From Humimonas sp964465015 (GTDB lineage Bacteria; Gemmatimonadota; Gemmatimonadetes; Palauibacterales; Palauibacteraceae): a stretch of 22,305 nucleotides of DNA. The stretch lies in contig CAYXHP010000067.1 in the NCBI GenBank assembly GCA_964465015.1, forward strand, positions 1 through 22,305. The letters are read 5' to 3'. Shown piece after piece: positions 1-6,415 of the stretch; the stretch's first letter is position 1; every line of letters starts with the position of its first letter. The notes beneath the pieces are model-generated. The model saw only the letters and a list, made by a program, of their open reading frames with translations. It had not been told where the DNA came from and ran no database searches. The position numbers and the translations under genes were made by a program.

Positions 1-1214
1 CGCGCCCGGGCCGCCTGCACCGCCTTGTCGATGACGGCGCGTCCGGCCGAGGGCGTCTCGTCCAGCCAGGTCGAGAGCTTGTCGTTCACCAGGCTCTCGA
101 CGATGCCCCGCACCTCGCTGTTGCCGAGCTTGGTCTTGGTCTGGCCCTCGAACTGCGGCTCCAGGACCTTGACCGAGAGGACGGCCGTGAGGCCTTCGCG
201 CACGTCGTCGCCCGACAGCCCCGGATCGCCCTTCTTGAGGAGGCTGTTCTTCTCGGCGTAGCTGTTGATCGTGCGGGTGAGGGCGGCCTTGAAGCCGGTG
301 AGGTGGGTGCCGCCCTCGTGGGTGTTGATGTTGTTGACGAAGGTGAAGGTGTCCTCGTTGTAGCTGTCCGTGTACTGCATGGCCAGCTCCACCTCCACGT
401 CGTCCTGCGTGCCCTCCACGTAGATGACGTCGGAGTGGAGCGGCGTCTTCTTCCCGCGCAGGTACTCGACGAACTGGACGATCCCGCCGTCGAAGTGGAA
501 GTCCTCGGTCCGGGGCTCCTCTTCGCGCTCGTCGGTGAGGACGATGCGTGTCCCCTTGTTCAGGTAGGCGAGCTCCCGGAGGCGGCTGGCCAGCGTGTCG
601 AAGTTGAAGCTGAGCTCGGTGAAGATCTCCGGGTCGGGCCGGAAACGGACCGTCGTGCCCGTCTCCTTCGTCTTCTCGCCCTTCTGGAGATCGTCGGTCT
701 TGAGCCCGCGCTGGAAGTGCTGCCGCCACACGTGCCCGTCGCGGCGCACCTCGACCTCGAGCCACTCGGACAGCGCGTTCACCACCGAGACGCCCACCCC
801 GTGCAGGCCGCCCGAGACCTTGTAGCTCTGCTTGTCGAACTTCCCGCCGGCGTGCAGGGTGGTGAGCGCCAGCTCGACCCCCGGCACCTTCTCGGTGGGA
901 TGAATGTCGACCGGGATGCCGCGGCCGTCGTCGGCCACGGTCACCGAGCCGTCCGGCTGCAGGCTCACCTCGATCTTCGAGCAGAAGCCCGCCATCGCCT
1001 CGTCGACCGAGTTGTCCACCACCTCGTACACCAGGTGATGAAGGCCCCGGGCCGCCGTCGAGCCGATGTACATGCCGGGCCGCTTGCGGACCGCCTCGAG
1101 ACCCTTGAGCACCTGGATCTGGCGGGAGGTGTAGTCGCCCGCCTTCACCCTGCGCTTCACCTGGGGGCGCATCTGCTCATCGGTCTCGGCCTTCTTGGTC
1201 TTCGTCTTCGCCAT
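1..1214 (-). CDS. gyrB: DNA gyrase subunit B, N-terminal 404 residues (cut by window edge)
   Basis: ATP-hydrolysing subunit of DNA gyrase, which introduces negative supercoils together with GyrA. The translation has the GHKL ATPase signature: VYEVVDNSVDEA at about residues 62-73 (E64 and N68 equivalent to the catalytic Glu and Mg-binding Asn), VADDGRGIPVD at 93-103, and the ATP-lid GGLHGVGVSVVNALSEW at 135-151. The transducer domain follows (NNINTHEGGTHLTGFK at about residues 310-325). The reading frame is open to base 1, so the TOPRIM and C-terminal parts lie outside. The ATG at 1214 directly abuts the TAG of the preceding DUF721 gene (TAGATG), with GGAG just upstream, so the genes are almost certainly co-transcribed and coupled. 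About 30 lysine/arginine-rich residues precede the conserved core, longer than in E. coli GyrB. Identification is secure. GyrB rather than ParE is favoured by the recF neighbourhood. Confidence 0.97.
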   Translation of the reverse strand, partial: MAKTKTKKAETDEQMRPQVKRRVKAGDYTSRQIQVLKGLEAVRKRPGMYIGSTAARGLHHLVYEVVDNSVDEAMAGFCSKIEVSLQPDGSVTVADDGRGIPVDIHPTEKVPGVELALTTLHAGGKFDKQSYKVSGGLHGVGVSVVNALSEWLEVEVRRDGHVWRQHFQRGLKTDDLQKGEKTKETGTTVRFRPDPEIFTELSFNFDTLASRLRELAYLNKGTRIVLTDEREEEPRTEDFHFDGGIVQFVEYLRGKKTPLHSDVIYVEGTQDDVEVELAMQYTDSYNEDTFTFVNNINTHEGGTHLTGFKAALTRTINSYAEKNSLLKKGDPGLSGDDVREGLTAVLSVKVLEPQFEGQTKTKLGNSEVRGIVESLVNDKLSTWLDETPSAGRAVIDKAVQAARA

Positions 1215-1733
1215 CTACTCCCGTCCCCGTGAGGTCCCTCGCCCACCGCCGCTCTCCTCCCGGCCGTCGGCCTGGAGAAAGACGATCTTCTCGATCCTGC
1301 CCTCCCCGCGTCCCGCGTTGAGCTTCCGGAGGAGATCCCTCCGCATCATCGCCAGCTCCGTCATCCAGGCGGCGCTCTCCACGTCCACGAACAGCGTGTC
1401 CCCCGCCACCCGTGGCCGCCCGGTGTGCCGGGCGATGTGTGGCCCCACGATCTCCTCCCAGCGGGACGCCGTGCGGGCTCGCTCGACCCGCCCCCGGATG
1501 CCGAGCCGGTCCAGCAGCCCCCCGACCACGCCGCCGATCGGCTCGGGGTCGATCTTGTGTCCGGACTTGCGCCGGCCCCGCCGGTGGCGGCGCGGTCGCC
1601 TGGGGCCGGGCCGGTCATCGTACCCGCCCGGGCGGCGTTCGGGCCCCCGCTCCCGGGCCTCCGCGGGCCGCCGCGGATCGCCATCGGACGGCGCCTCACG
1701 CCCGTCCTCCCGCCGCCCCTCGGACGGACTCAC
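1215..1733 (-). CDS. DUF721 / DciA-like protein
   Basis: Protein of about 172 aa. The C-terminal half carries the DUF721 fold: GGVVGGLLDRLGIRGRVE, then WEEIVGPHIARHTGRPRV, then TLFVDVESAAWMTELAMMR and LLRKLNAGRGEGRIEKIVF. DUF721 proteins include DciA, which works with the replicative helicase DnaB in bacteria lacking DnaC/DnaI; the recF-DUF721-gyrB order is common. The N-terminal ~65 residues are Arg/Pro/Gly-rich and look disordered and DNA-binding. I chose the GTG at 1733 because it overlaps the recF stop as GTGA and has GGGGAG about 10 bases upstream. An in-frame GTG at 1763 would add 10 residues and a longer overlap. The helicase-loader role is inferred from the family. Confidence 0.85.
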   Translation of the reverse strand: MSPSEGRREDGREAPSDGDPRRPAEARERGPERRPGGYDDRPGPRRPRRHRRGRRKSGHKIDPEPIGGVVGGLLDRLGIRGRVERARTASRWEEIVGPHIARHTGRPRVAGDTLFVDVESAAWMTELAMMRRDLLRKLNAGRGEGRIEKIVFLQADGREESGGGRGTSRGRE

Positions 1734-2920
1734 GTCTCCAGCTCCCCGGCCCGGACGTGCCACACCTCCAGCCCGCCCCGGAGCTGGATGTCCGAAGGCT
1801 TGGGGGCGGTCACGATCACCTGTCCCGAGCGCCCCTCGTCGAGGAGCGTGAACAACCGGGCCGAACGCTCGCGGTCGAGCTCGGCGAACACGTCGTCCAG
1901 CAGGTAGATCGGCTCGCGGCCCAGTCTCTCACGGAGCGTGTCGGCTTCGGTGAGCCGCAGCGCGAGCGCCGCCGTCCGTTGCTGCCCGCCCGATCCGTAC
2001 GTCCTCAGGTCCCTCTCCTCGTCACCGCCCACCTGCGCCGTGAAGTCGAGCTCGTCCCGGTGCGGCCCCACCATGGTGGTGCCGCGGCGCCGCTCCCGGT
2101 CCCGCGTACGCTCGAGGGCCTCCCGGAACGCCGCCGCCCAGGCCTCGCGGCCCGGGGGACGTGCGCCCCCGGGATCGCCCACCGAGGGCCTGTAGGCGAG
2201 CACGCCGCTCGCTCCGCCCGCGATGCCCTCGTGGTAGCGGGCGAACGCAACCGCGCGCCCCGCGACCCAGCGGGAGCGCGCGTCCATGACCCGGGCACCC
2301 GCCTTCTCCAGACCCGCCGTCCAGGCGGCGACCTGACCGCGGTCGGCGCCGGCCTTGAGAGCCTCGTTTCGCTGCGACAGGACGGATCGGTACGTCCCGA
2401 GCGCCTCGACGTAGCCCGGCTCGACGAGCGAGAGCAGGATGTCGAGGAACCGGCGCCGGCCCGACGGTGAGCCGCGGACGATCTCCACGTCCTCCAGGCT
2501 GAACACCACCGCCCCCAGCCGTCCGATCACATCCGAAAGACGCGTGGCCTCGCGGCGATCCAGCTCCACCTTCTTCCGGCGGTCCGGCGCGCTGTAGGCG
2601 GCCGCCAGCGCCCGGTGGCCGTCCGGGCCCGCCACCCGCGCCTCCACCCGGAACACGTCCCGGCCGAAGCGCACCAGCTCCCGGTCCGAGGCGCCCCGAA
2701 AGGAGCGAAAGACCTCCAGGTAATACACCGCCTCGAGGAGGTTGGTCTTCCCCGAGCCGTTCGGACCCAGGATCGCGACCCCGCGGGCCGGGAACTCGCA
2801 ATCGAGCTCCGCGAAGTTGCGGAAGTCCCGCAGCCGGAGCCGCTCGATGCGGACGGCTCCCGCGTCTGAGTCCGCACCGCTCGCCACTGGCGAAGGGTGC
2901 CCGGATGCGCTCTGGGGCAT
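1730..2920 (-). CDS. recF: DNA replication and repair protein RecF
   Basis: SMC-like ATPase that helps load RecA at single-strand gaps through the RecFOR pathway. The reading frame shows the N-terminal RIERLRLRDFRNF strand, Walker A GPNGSGKT at about residues 52-59, the ABC signature YGSGGQQRT near 308-316, and Walker B IYLLDDVFAELD near 338-349. The length of 396 aa is slightly above the usual 360-375. The excess is an N-terminal extension of about 22 residues (MPQSASGHPSPVAS...), because no start codon lies nearer the conserved core. ATG at 2920 is preferred over the adjacent GTG at 2923. It is the first gene of a recF-DUF721-gyrB unit, with a promoter at 2962-2991 and a GTGA overlap with the next gene. 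dnaN, the usual upstream partner, is absent here. Confidence 0.97.
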   Translation of the reverse strand: MPQSASGHPSPVASGADSDAGAVRIERLRLRDFRNFAELDCEFPARGVAILGPNGSGKTNLLEAVYYLEVFRSFRGASDRELVRFGRDVFRVEARVAGPDGHRALAAAYSAPDRRKKVELDRREATRLSDVIGRLGAVVFSLEDVEIVRGSPSGRRRFLDILLSLVEPGYVEALGTYRSVLSQRNEALKAGADRGQVAAWTAGLEKAGARVMDARSRWVAGRAVAFARYHEGIAGGASGVLAYRPSVGDPGGARPPGREAWAAAFREALERTRDRERRRGTTMVGPHRDELDFTAQVGGDEERDLRTYGSGGQQRTAALALRLTEADTLRERLGREPIYLLDDVFAELDRERSARLFTLLDEGRSGQVIVTAPKPSDIQLRGGLEVWHVRAGELET

Positions 2921-2961
2921 CACGCCTCGCCGCTCGTGGACGCCTTGCTCCGAATCCCCCC

Positions 2962-2991
2962 AAGATAACCCGGAAACCCGCGCCGTTGCAA
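2962..2991 (-). promoter_or_regulatory. Putative sigma70-type promoter for recF-dciA-gyrB
   Basis: On the minus strand TTGCAA (2986-2991) is followed after 18 bases by TATCTT (2962-2967), a reasonable -35/-10 pair, each 4/6 to consensus. The -10 ends about 40 bases before the recF ATG. The pair sits immediately after the upstream terminator, where a promoter for a new transcription unit would be expected. It is one of the few AT-richer spots in this GC-rich region. Recognised by eye only. Confidence 0.5.
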
Positions 2992-2993
2992 CG

Positions 2994-3023
2994 AAAAACG
3001 GCGGCCCCGACAGGGGCCGCCGT
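2994..3023 (-). terminator. Rho-independent terminator downstream of the 89-aa gene
   Basis: A perfect 11-bp GC-rich stem (2998-3008 paired with 3013-3023, outermost pair A-T) closes a 4-base loop. On the minus strand it is followed by a run of five T (2994-2998, the first T being part of the outermost stem pair). The hairpin begins 84 bases after the stop of the minus-strand gene at 3107-3376 and precedes the recF promoter, so it insulates recF from upstream transcription. There is no T tract on the plus strand, so it is probably unidirectional. Confidence 0.85.
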
Positions 3024-3106
3024 GCGGTCCGGCGCGGGGCTCGGGACCCGTCCCCGCTCCCGTGGGCCGCCGGCGAGTCGTGCGGCCCGCGCGGGCTGCC
3101 GGCCGA

Positions 3107-3376
3107 TCAGGAACCGCCGGCCGAGTCGGGCGACGCCGGGTGGTAGACCGCCCGGAAGGTCCGGGTCCCTCCACGCGGCCCTCCATGGATCCGGATCGTG
3201 GCCAGGAGACGCGACGCCGAGGCGGGATCGCGCTGGAACGACTGCTCGATCTCCAGCCCTCCCTCGTACTCGCTGGTCACGTCCAGCTGTCCCTCGGTCC
3301 ATTTCGCCGTGGTGGCCGCGTGCACATCGCCCGGCTGCACCAGGTCGTGCGCCGCTCCATCCGTGGCGAGCGTCAT
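3107..3376 (-). CDS. Small hypothetical protein (89 aa), possibly a truncated domain
   Basis: Translation from ATG 3376 gives 89 residues. It starts MTLATDGAAHDL, has a beta-rich core (AKWTEGQLDVTSEYEGG, IEQSFQRDP, RLLATIRIHGG) and ends FRAVYHPASPDSAGGS. The alternating pattern of 'TDG..H', 'W..G.L.V', 'Q.F..D' and a terminal 'R.VY' resembles the C-terminal part of small periplasmic proteins seen in GC-rich environmental bacteria. Those usually have a signal peptide and an N-terminal half, absent here. GGGAGGG lies about 9 bases before the ATG, and a strong terminator follows the TGA by 84 bases, so it looks expressed. It is either a short cytoplasmic protein or the remnant of a longer gene. 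No function is assigned. Confidence 0.6.
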   Translation of the reverse strand: MTLATDGAAHDLVQPGDVHAATTAKWTEGQLDVTSEYEGGLEIEQSFQRDPASASRLLATIRIHGGPRGGTRTFRAVYHPASPDSAGGS

Positions 3377-3448
3377 CGCGCCGCCCTCCCCCCTGTCCGG
3401 TCGTCCATCTTGCTCCTCCCGCCGCGGCTCGCCCACATTCGGCGCCCC

Positions 3449-4381
3449 ATGGCGCACTCGAGGAGGAGTCGGAGCGGCCTCGCGGCTGCGTTGATCTGGC
3501 TGGCAGCCGGCTCCCTGCCGGCTTCGGCGACCCTCCCCCCACGGTCCGACACGACGGGCGTCGTGGCCCGCGCGACCGGCGACACATCCGCCCTCGCGCA
3601 CCCACCTTTGACATCCGGATTCGATGCCGGGTTCGCCGGCGCCCTCGAGCGCGGCGTGATCGGCGCGGCGGCGCTGCAAATGATGGTCGGGCTCGACGTC
3701 CCGGTGCGTCATCTCTCGCGTGACATCCAGGGCTCGACGGGAGACCAGCTGTCCCGCCACGTGCGCTGGCTCGGGGACTGGCACGCGAGCCTGGCGTGGT
3801 TCGTGGGCGGAACGGTGGCGGTGGGGGCGGTGACCAGCGGGAAGTCCGGCCTCCGGGCCGCCGCGGCGATCCTGGCCGGCGCCGCGGCCGGATCGGCGGC
3901 CAACGAGGTGTTGAACGAGCTCGTGGGGAGGGCGCGCCCGCTGTGGGGACGGGGCGAGTTCTCCTTCCGCCCCCTGTCCGGTCACGCCTCCTTCCCCTCC
4001 GGTCACGCCGCGTACACGTTCGCGATGGCGGGCGCCGTCGACGAGGCGACCTCCGGCTGGGTGCCGGCGGCGGTGGGCTACACGCTGGCCGGCGCCACGG
4101 CCCTGTCGCGGGTCTACGACGACAAGCACTGGCTCTCGGACATCGTGGTCGGCGCCGCGATCGGGACCGTCGTCTCCCGTGTCACCACCCGGCGCATGCT
4201 GGGGCTCCTGGGCGGAGGGTCCGGCCCCGATCCGGGCGCCGGGAAGGGCGCGGGCGCGCCCGGCGGCCACGGGGCCGCCCGCCCGGCGAGCCCCGATGAA
4301 CGAGCGCCCGGAAGCCCTCCGGGCCTCCGGGCGCGTCTGCTGGTGTCTCCGACCTGCCTCGGCGTCCGACTCACGTTCTAG
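3449..4381 (+). CDS. PAP2-family phosphatase (secreted or membrane)
   Basis: Protein of about 310 aa related to type 2 phosphatidic acid phosphatases, which dephosphorylate lipid phosphates or undecaprenyl-PP on the outer face of the inner membrane. It has a signal-like N-terminus (LAAALIWLAAGSLPASA, residues 11-27) and several hydrophobic helices. Motif 1 reads NELVGRARP (156-164), motif 2 PSGH (183-186), and motif 3 SRVYDDKHWLSD (220-231), giving the nucleophile His227 and Asp231. The conserved Lys opening motif 1 (K-x6-RP) is Asn156. The last ~50 residues are Gly/Pro/Ala-rich, unlike a folded domain, and overlap a hairpin at 4304-4334. A one-base shift would stop the protein at 4299. The ATG at 3449 is the first start before the signal sequence; no clear SD is seen. 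Substrate is not predictable. Confidence 0.82.
   Translation: MAHSRRSRSGLAAALIWLAAGSLPASATLPPRSDTTGVVARATGDTSALAHPPLTSGFDAGFAGALERGVIGAAALQMMVGLDVPVRHLSRDIQGSTGDQLSRHVRWLGDWHASLAWFVGGTVAVGAVTSGKSGLRAAAAILAGAAAGSAANEVLNELVGRARPLWGRGEFSFRPLSGHASFPSGHAAYTFAMAGAVDEATSGWVPAAVGYTLAGATALSRVYDDKHWLSDIVVGAAIGTVVSRVTTRRMLGLLGGGSGPDPGAGKGAGAPGGHGAARPASPDERAPGSPPGLRARLLVSPTCLGVRLTF
4304..4334 (+). terminator. GC-rich hairpin inside the PAP2 tail, possible terminator
   Basis: A 9-bp stem (4304-4312 with 4326-4334), one mismatch, and an inner 4-bp stem (4314-4317 with 4321-4324) enclose a 3-base loop. Only a weak T-containing stretch follows. It lies within the annotated PAP2 reading frame (residues ~286-296). 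It would be well placed as the gene's terminator if the true stop were the out-of-frame TGA at 4297-4299. Confidence 0.35.
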
Positions 4382-4469
4382 GACCGGGCCGGCGCGAGGG
4401 CCGCCGCCGTCGTCGCCGCCCTCCGACCACCGGTCCGCGGAGCGGCCCCGCGACGACCGCGCGGGCTCC

Positions 4470-5360
4470 CTACCGCTTCACGAAGTCGCTCACCACCGCC
4501 TCGCCGGTGGAATAGTCGTAGAAGCCGGCCCCCGACTTCCGGCCGTGCTGTCCCGCCAGCACCATGCGCTTGAGGAGCGGTGGCGGGGCGAAGCGCTTCT
4601 CGCGGTACTCGTCGAACATGATCTCGGTGATCTTGTAGAGCGTGTCGAGCCCCACGAAGTCACCCAGGGTGAATGGTCCCATCGGGTAGCCGCACCCGAG
4701 CCGCATGCCCTGGTCGATGTCCTCGATCGAGCCGATTCCCTCCTCGTAAGCCCGGATCGCGTCGAGCATGTACGGGACGAGGAGCCGGTTCACGATGAAG
4801 CCCGAGTTGTCCCGGCAGGCGATGGGCCGCTTGCCGACCGCCTCCGCGAAGCCCCACGCCGCGTCGAACGTCTCGTCCGACGTGAAGCCCGTCCGCACCA
4901 CCTCGACCAGCGCCATCACCGGCACCGGGTTGAAGAAATGGAGCCCGACGAACCGGTCGGGACGCGCGGTCACCGAGGCCATCTCCGTGATCGTGAGGCT
5001 GGAGGTGTTGGAGGCGAAGATCGTCTCGTCACCGCACAGCTCATCCAGCTTCCCGAACACCTGCTCCTTCACCGAGAGGTCCTCGACCACCGCCTCGACC
5101 ACGATGTCGCGGTCGGCCAGGGGCTCGAACTCCACCGTGCCATGGATCCGGCCCAGCACCTCGTCGCGCTGCTCGGCCGTCATCTTCTCCTTCTTCACGG
5201 CGCGGTCCAGGCTCTTGTGGACCGCGGCCAGGCCGTGGTCCAGCGCCTCCTGGCTCACCTCTCGGACGACCGTGTCGAAGCCCGCCTGGGCGCTGACCTG
5301 GGCGATACCGCTTCCCATCAGGCCGCATCCCAGCACGCCCACCTTCTCTATCGTGGCCAC
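4470..5360 (-). CDS. 3-hydroxyacyl-CoA (3-hydroxybutyryl-CoA) dehydrogenase
   Basis: NAD(P)-dependent oxidation of (S)-3-hydroxyacyl-CoA to 3-ketoacyl-CoA, or the reverse, in beta-oxidation or butyrate/PHB-type metabolism. The 296 aa match the short single-domain class (about 280-300). The Rossmann motif is GCGLMG (G11, G13, G16). Catalytic residues line up with the family: Ser120 in SNTSS, His141 in HFFNPVPVM, Glu153 in LVEVV, and Asn191 in GFIVNRLL. The C-terminal dimerisation domain contains GYPMGPFTLGDFVGLD and KSGAGFYDY. The GTG start at 5360 is supported by AAAGGAG seven bases upstream. The gene for a matching thiolase lies about 2.4 kb upstream on the same strand (7771-8973), consistent with sequential pathway steps. 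Length fits Hbd/PaaH-type enzymes; chain-length preference is unknown. Confidence 0.93.
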   Translation of the reverse strand: MATIEKVGVLGCGLMGSGIAQVSAQAGFDTVVREVSQEALDHGLAAVHKSLDRAVKKEKMTAEQRDEVLGRIHGTVEFEPLADRDIVVEAVVEDLSVKEQVFGKLDELCGDETIFASNTSSLTITEMASVTARPDRFVGLHFFNPVPVMALVEVVRTGFTSDETFDAAWGFAEAVGKRPIACRDNSGFIVNRLLVPYMLDAIRAYEEGIGSIEDIDQGMRLGCGYPMGPFTLGDFVGLDTLYKITEIMFDEYREKRFAPPPLLKRMVLAGQHGRKSGAGFYDYSTGEAVVSDFVKR

Positions 5361-5476
5361 GTTTCGCTCCTTTCGCTTCGGTGCTTCCCTCGATTCGGGG
5401 CCTACAGGCTATCGTCCGGGCGGGCCCCGGCGCCAGCCGGACCGGGAGGCGCCCCCGGCGCGCCCCCGAAAGGGGC

Positions 5477-6415
5477 TCAGGACCGCCCCAGGAACTTCTC
5501 CCGCAGGCTGGGTCGCTCGGGCTCCAGCGAGCCGCCCTGCTCCAGGCGATCCAGCAGACCCTCGATCGCGAGCTGGATGCGCTCCTTCTGACGCCGCATG
5601 TTGAACCCCACCCCCCAGACCGTCGCGCCCACCGTGGCCCCGCCGGCCGCCAGGAGCGGGAGCACCACGGGCATCGCGAAGGAGAGCGCGGCGGCGGCGG
5701 CCACCGCGCTGAAGCTCACGAGCCCGCCGGCGAGCCAGCCCGCCAGGTACCGACCCCGGAGGTTGCTGAGGTCCGCGGTCACCGACACGAGCGACCACTC
5801 GGGCTCGAGGCCGGTCACGGCCAGCTCCACCTGCCGCACCTCGGCCAGGTCGTAGCTCCGGCCGGTGAGGTCCAGCTTCCGCTGCATGCGGCTGGCCAGC
5901 CCCGTGGAGGGCCGCCACAGCGACCGTCCCGACCTGCGCCGGATCTCGGCCAGGCTCTCGCGCTCCCGAAAGTGGGCCTCGATCCGGGCCTGGACCCTGC
6001 CCGGCCGCCCGGGCACGGTGCGGCTCGCCCGCACGAAGCCCTCCCCCCACAGGCGCAGCGCCAGGGCCGCGTCGCGGGGCGCCTCGGGAAGGAGCGCGTC
6101 GGCCTGGACCTCCGCCAGCGCCTGGCGGAGGTGTCGCTCCTCGATCCCGACCTCGCGGCCGATGCGCACGATCTCCCCCGAGTCGAGAAAATCCGAGCGC
6201 GACTCGCCCGAGGCCGACTGGAGCTCCGCGGCGCGGCGGATGACGCGCTCCAGCTCGGAGGAGGGGATCGACGCCTCCTCCCGCTCCGGGACGCGATCGG
6301 GGGAGGTCGCCCCTCCCCCGGCCGCCGACCGCGAGGTCCCTTCCCGCGCCGCCCCCTCCCCCGGGCCGGGCTCCGAGCCGGGCTCCGGACCGCGGCCGTC
6401 GGCTACGGCTGCCAC
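5477..6415 (-). CDS. Hypothetical protein with two C-terminal membrane helices
   Basis: About 312 aa from the GTG at 6415, which overlaps the stop of the upstream PD40 lipoprotein gene by 13 bases. The N-terminus is a Gly/Pro/Glu-rich linker (~1-45). It is followed by a helical module SSELERVIRRAAELQ...GEIVRIGREVGIEERHLRQALAEV that looks like a small helix-turn-helix-like or SHOCT-like segment. A mixed, Arg-rich region follows, with conserved-looking TGLASRMQRKLDLTGRSYD. Two adjacent hydrophobic segments (AGWLAGGLVSFSAVAAAAAL and VVLPLLAAGGATVGATVWGV) precede an amphipathic C-terminal helix. No catalytic motif was recognised. No SD precedes the GTG, so translation probably depends on coupling to the upstream gene. 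The start is the least certain part. Confidence 0.7.
   Translation of the reverse strand: MAAVADGRGPEPGSEPGPGEGAAREGTSRSAAGGGATSPDRVPEREEASIPSSELERVIRRAAELQSASGESRSDFLDSGEIVRIGREVGIEERHLRQALAEVQADALLPEAPRDAALALRLWGEGFVRASRTVPGRPGRVQARIEAHFRERESLAEIRRRSGRSLWRPSTGLASRMQRKLDLTGRSYDLAEVRQVELAVTGLEPEWSLVSVTADLSNLRGRYLAGWLAGGLVSFSAVAAAAALSFAMPVVLPLLAAGGATVGATVWGVGFNMRRQKERIQLAIEGLLDRLEQGGSLEPERPSLREKFLGRS

Noticed and set aside
303..1232. Long plus-strand open frame opposite gyrB
   Set aside because: It is the antisense shadow of an unmistakable gyrB; its translation is low-complexity and has no domain pattern.
3062..3448. Longer N-terminal extension of the PAP2 gene
   Set aside because: The extension is antisense to the 89-aa gene, and a signal peptide begins directly after the ATG at 3449.
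2022..3614. 530-codon minus-strand frame overlapping recF and its upstream region
   Set aside because: It crosses the terminator and promoter and is an off-frame shadow of recF, whose motifs are all in the other frame.
3107..4270. A single 387-aa minus-strand protein spanning the PAP2 gene
   Set aside because: Only its last 89 residues look protein-like and have an SD; the rest is antisense to PAP2.
5450..5476. Small hairpin (cccc gaaa gggg) after the two-TM gene
   Set aside because: The stem is only four base pairs and no T tract follows on the minus strand, so it is not a convincing terminator.
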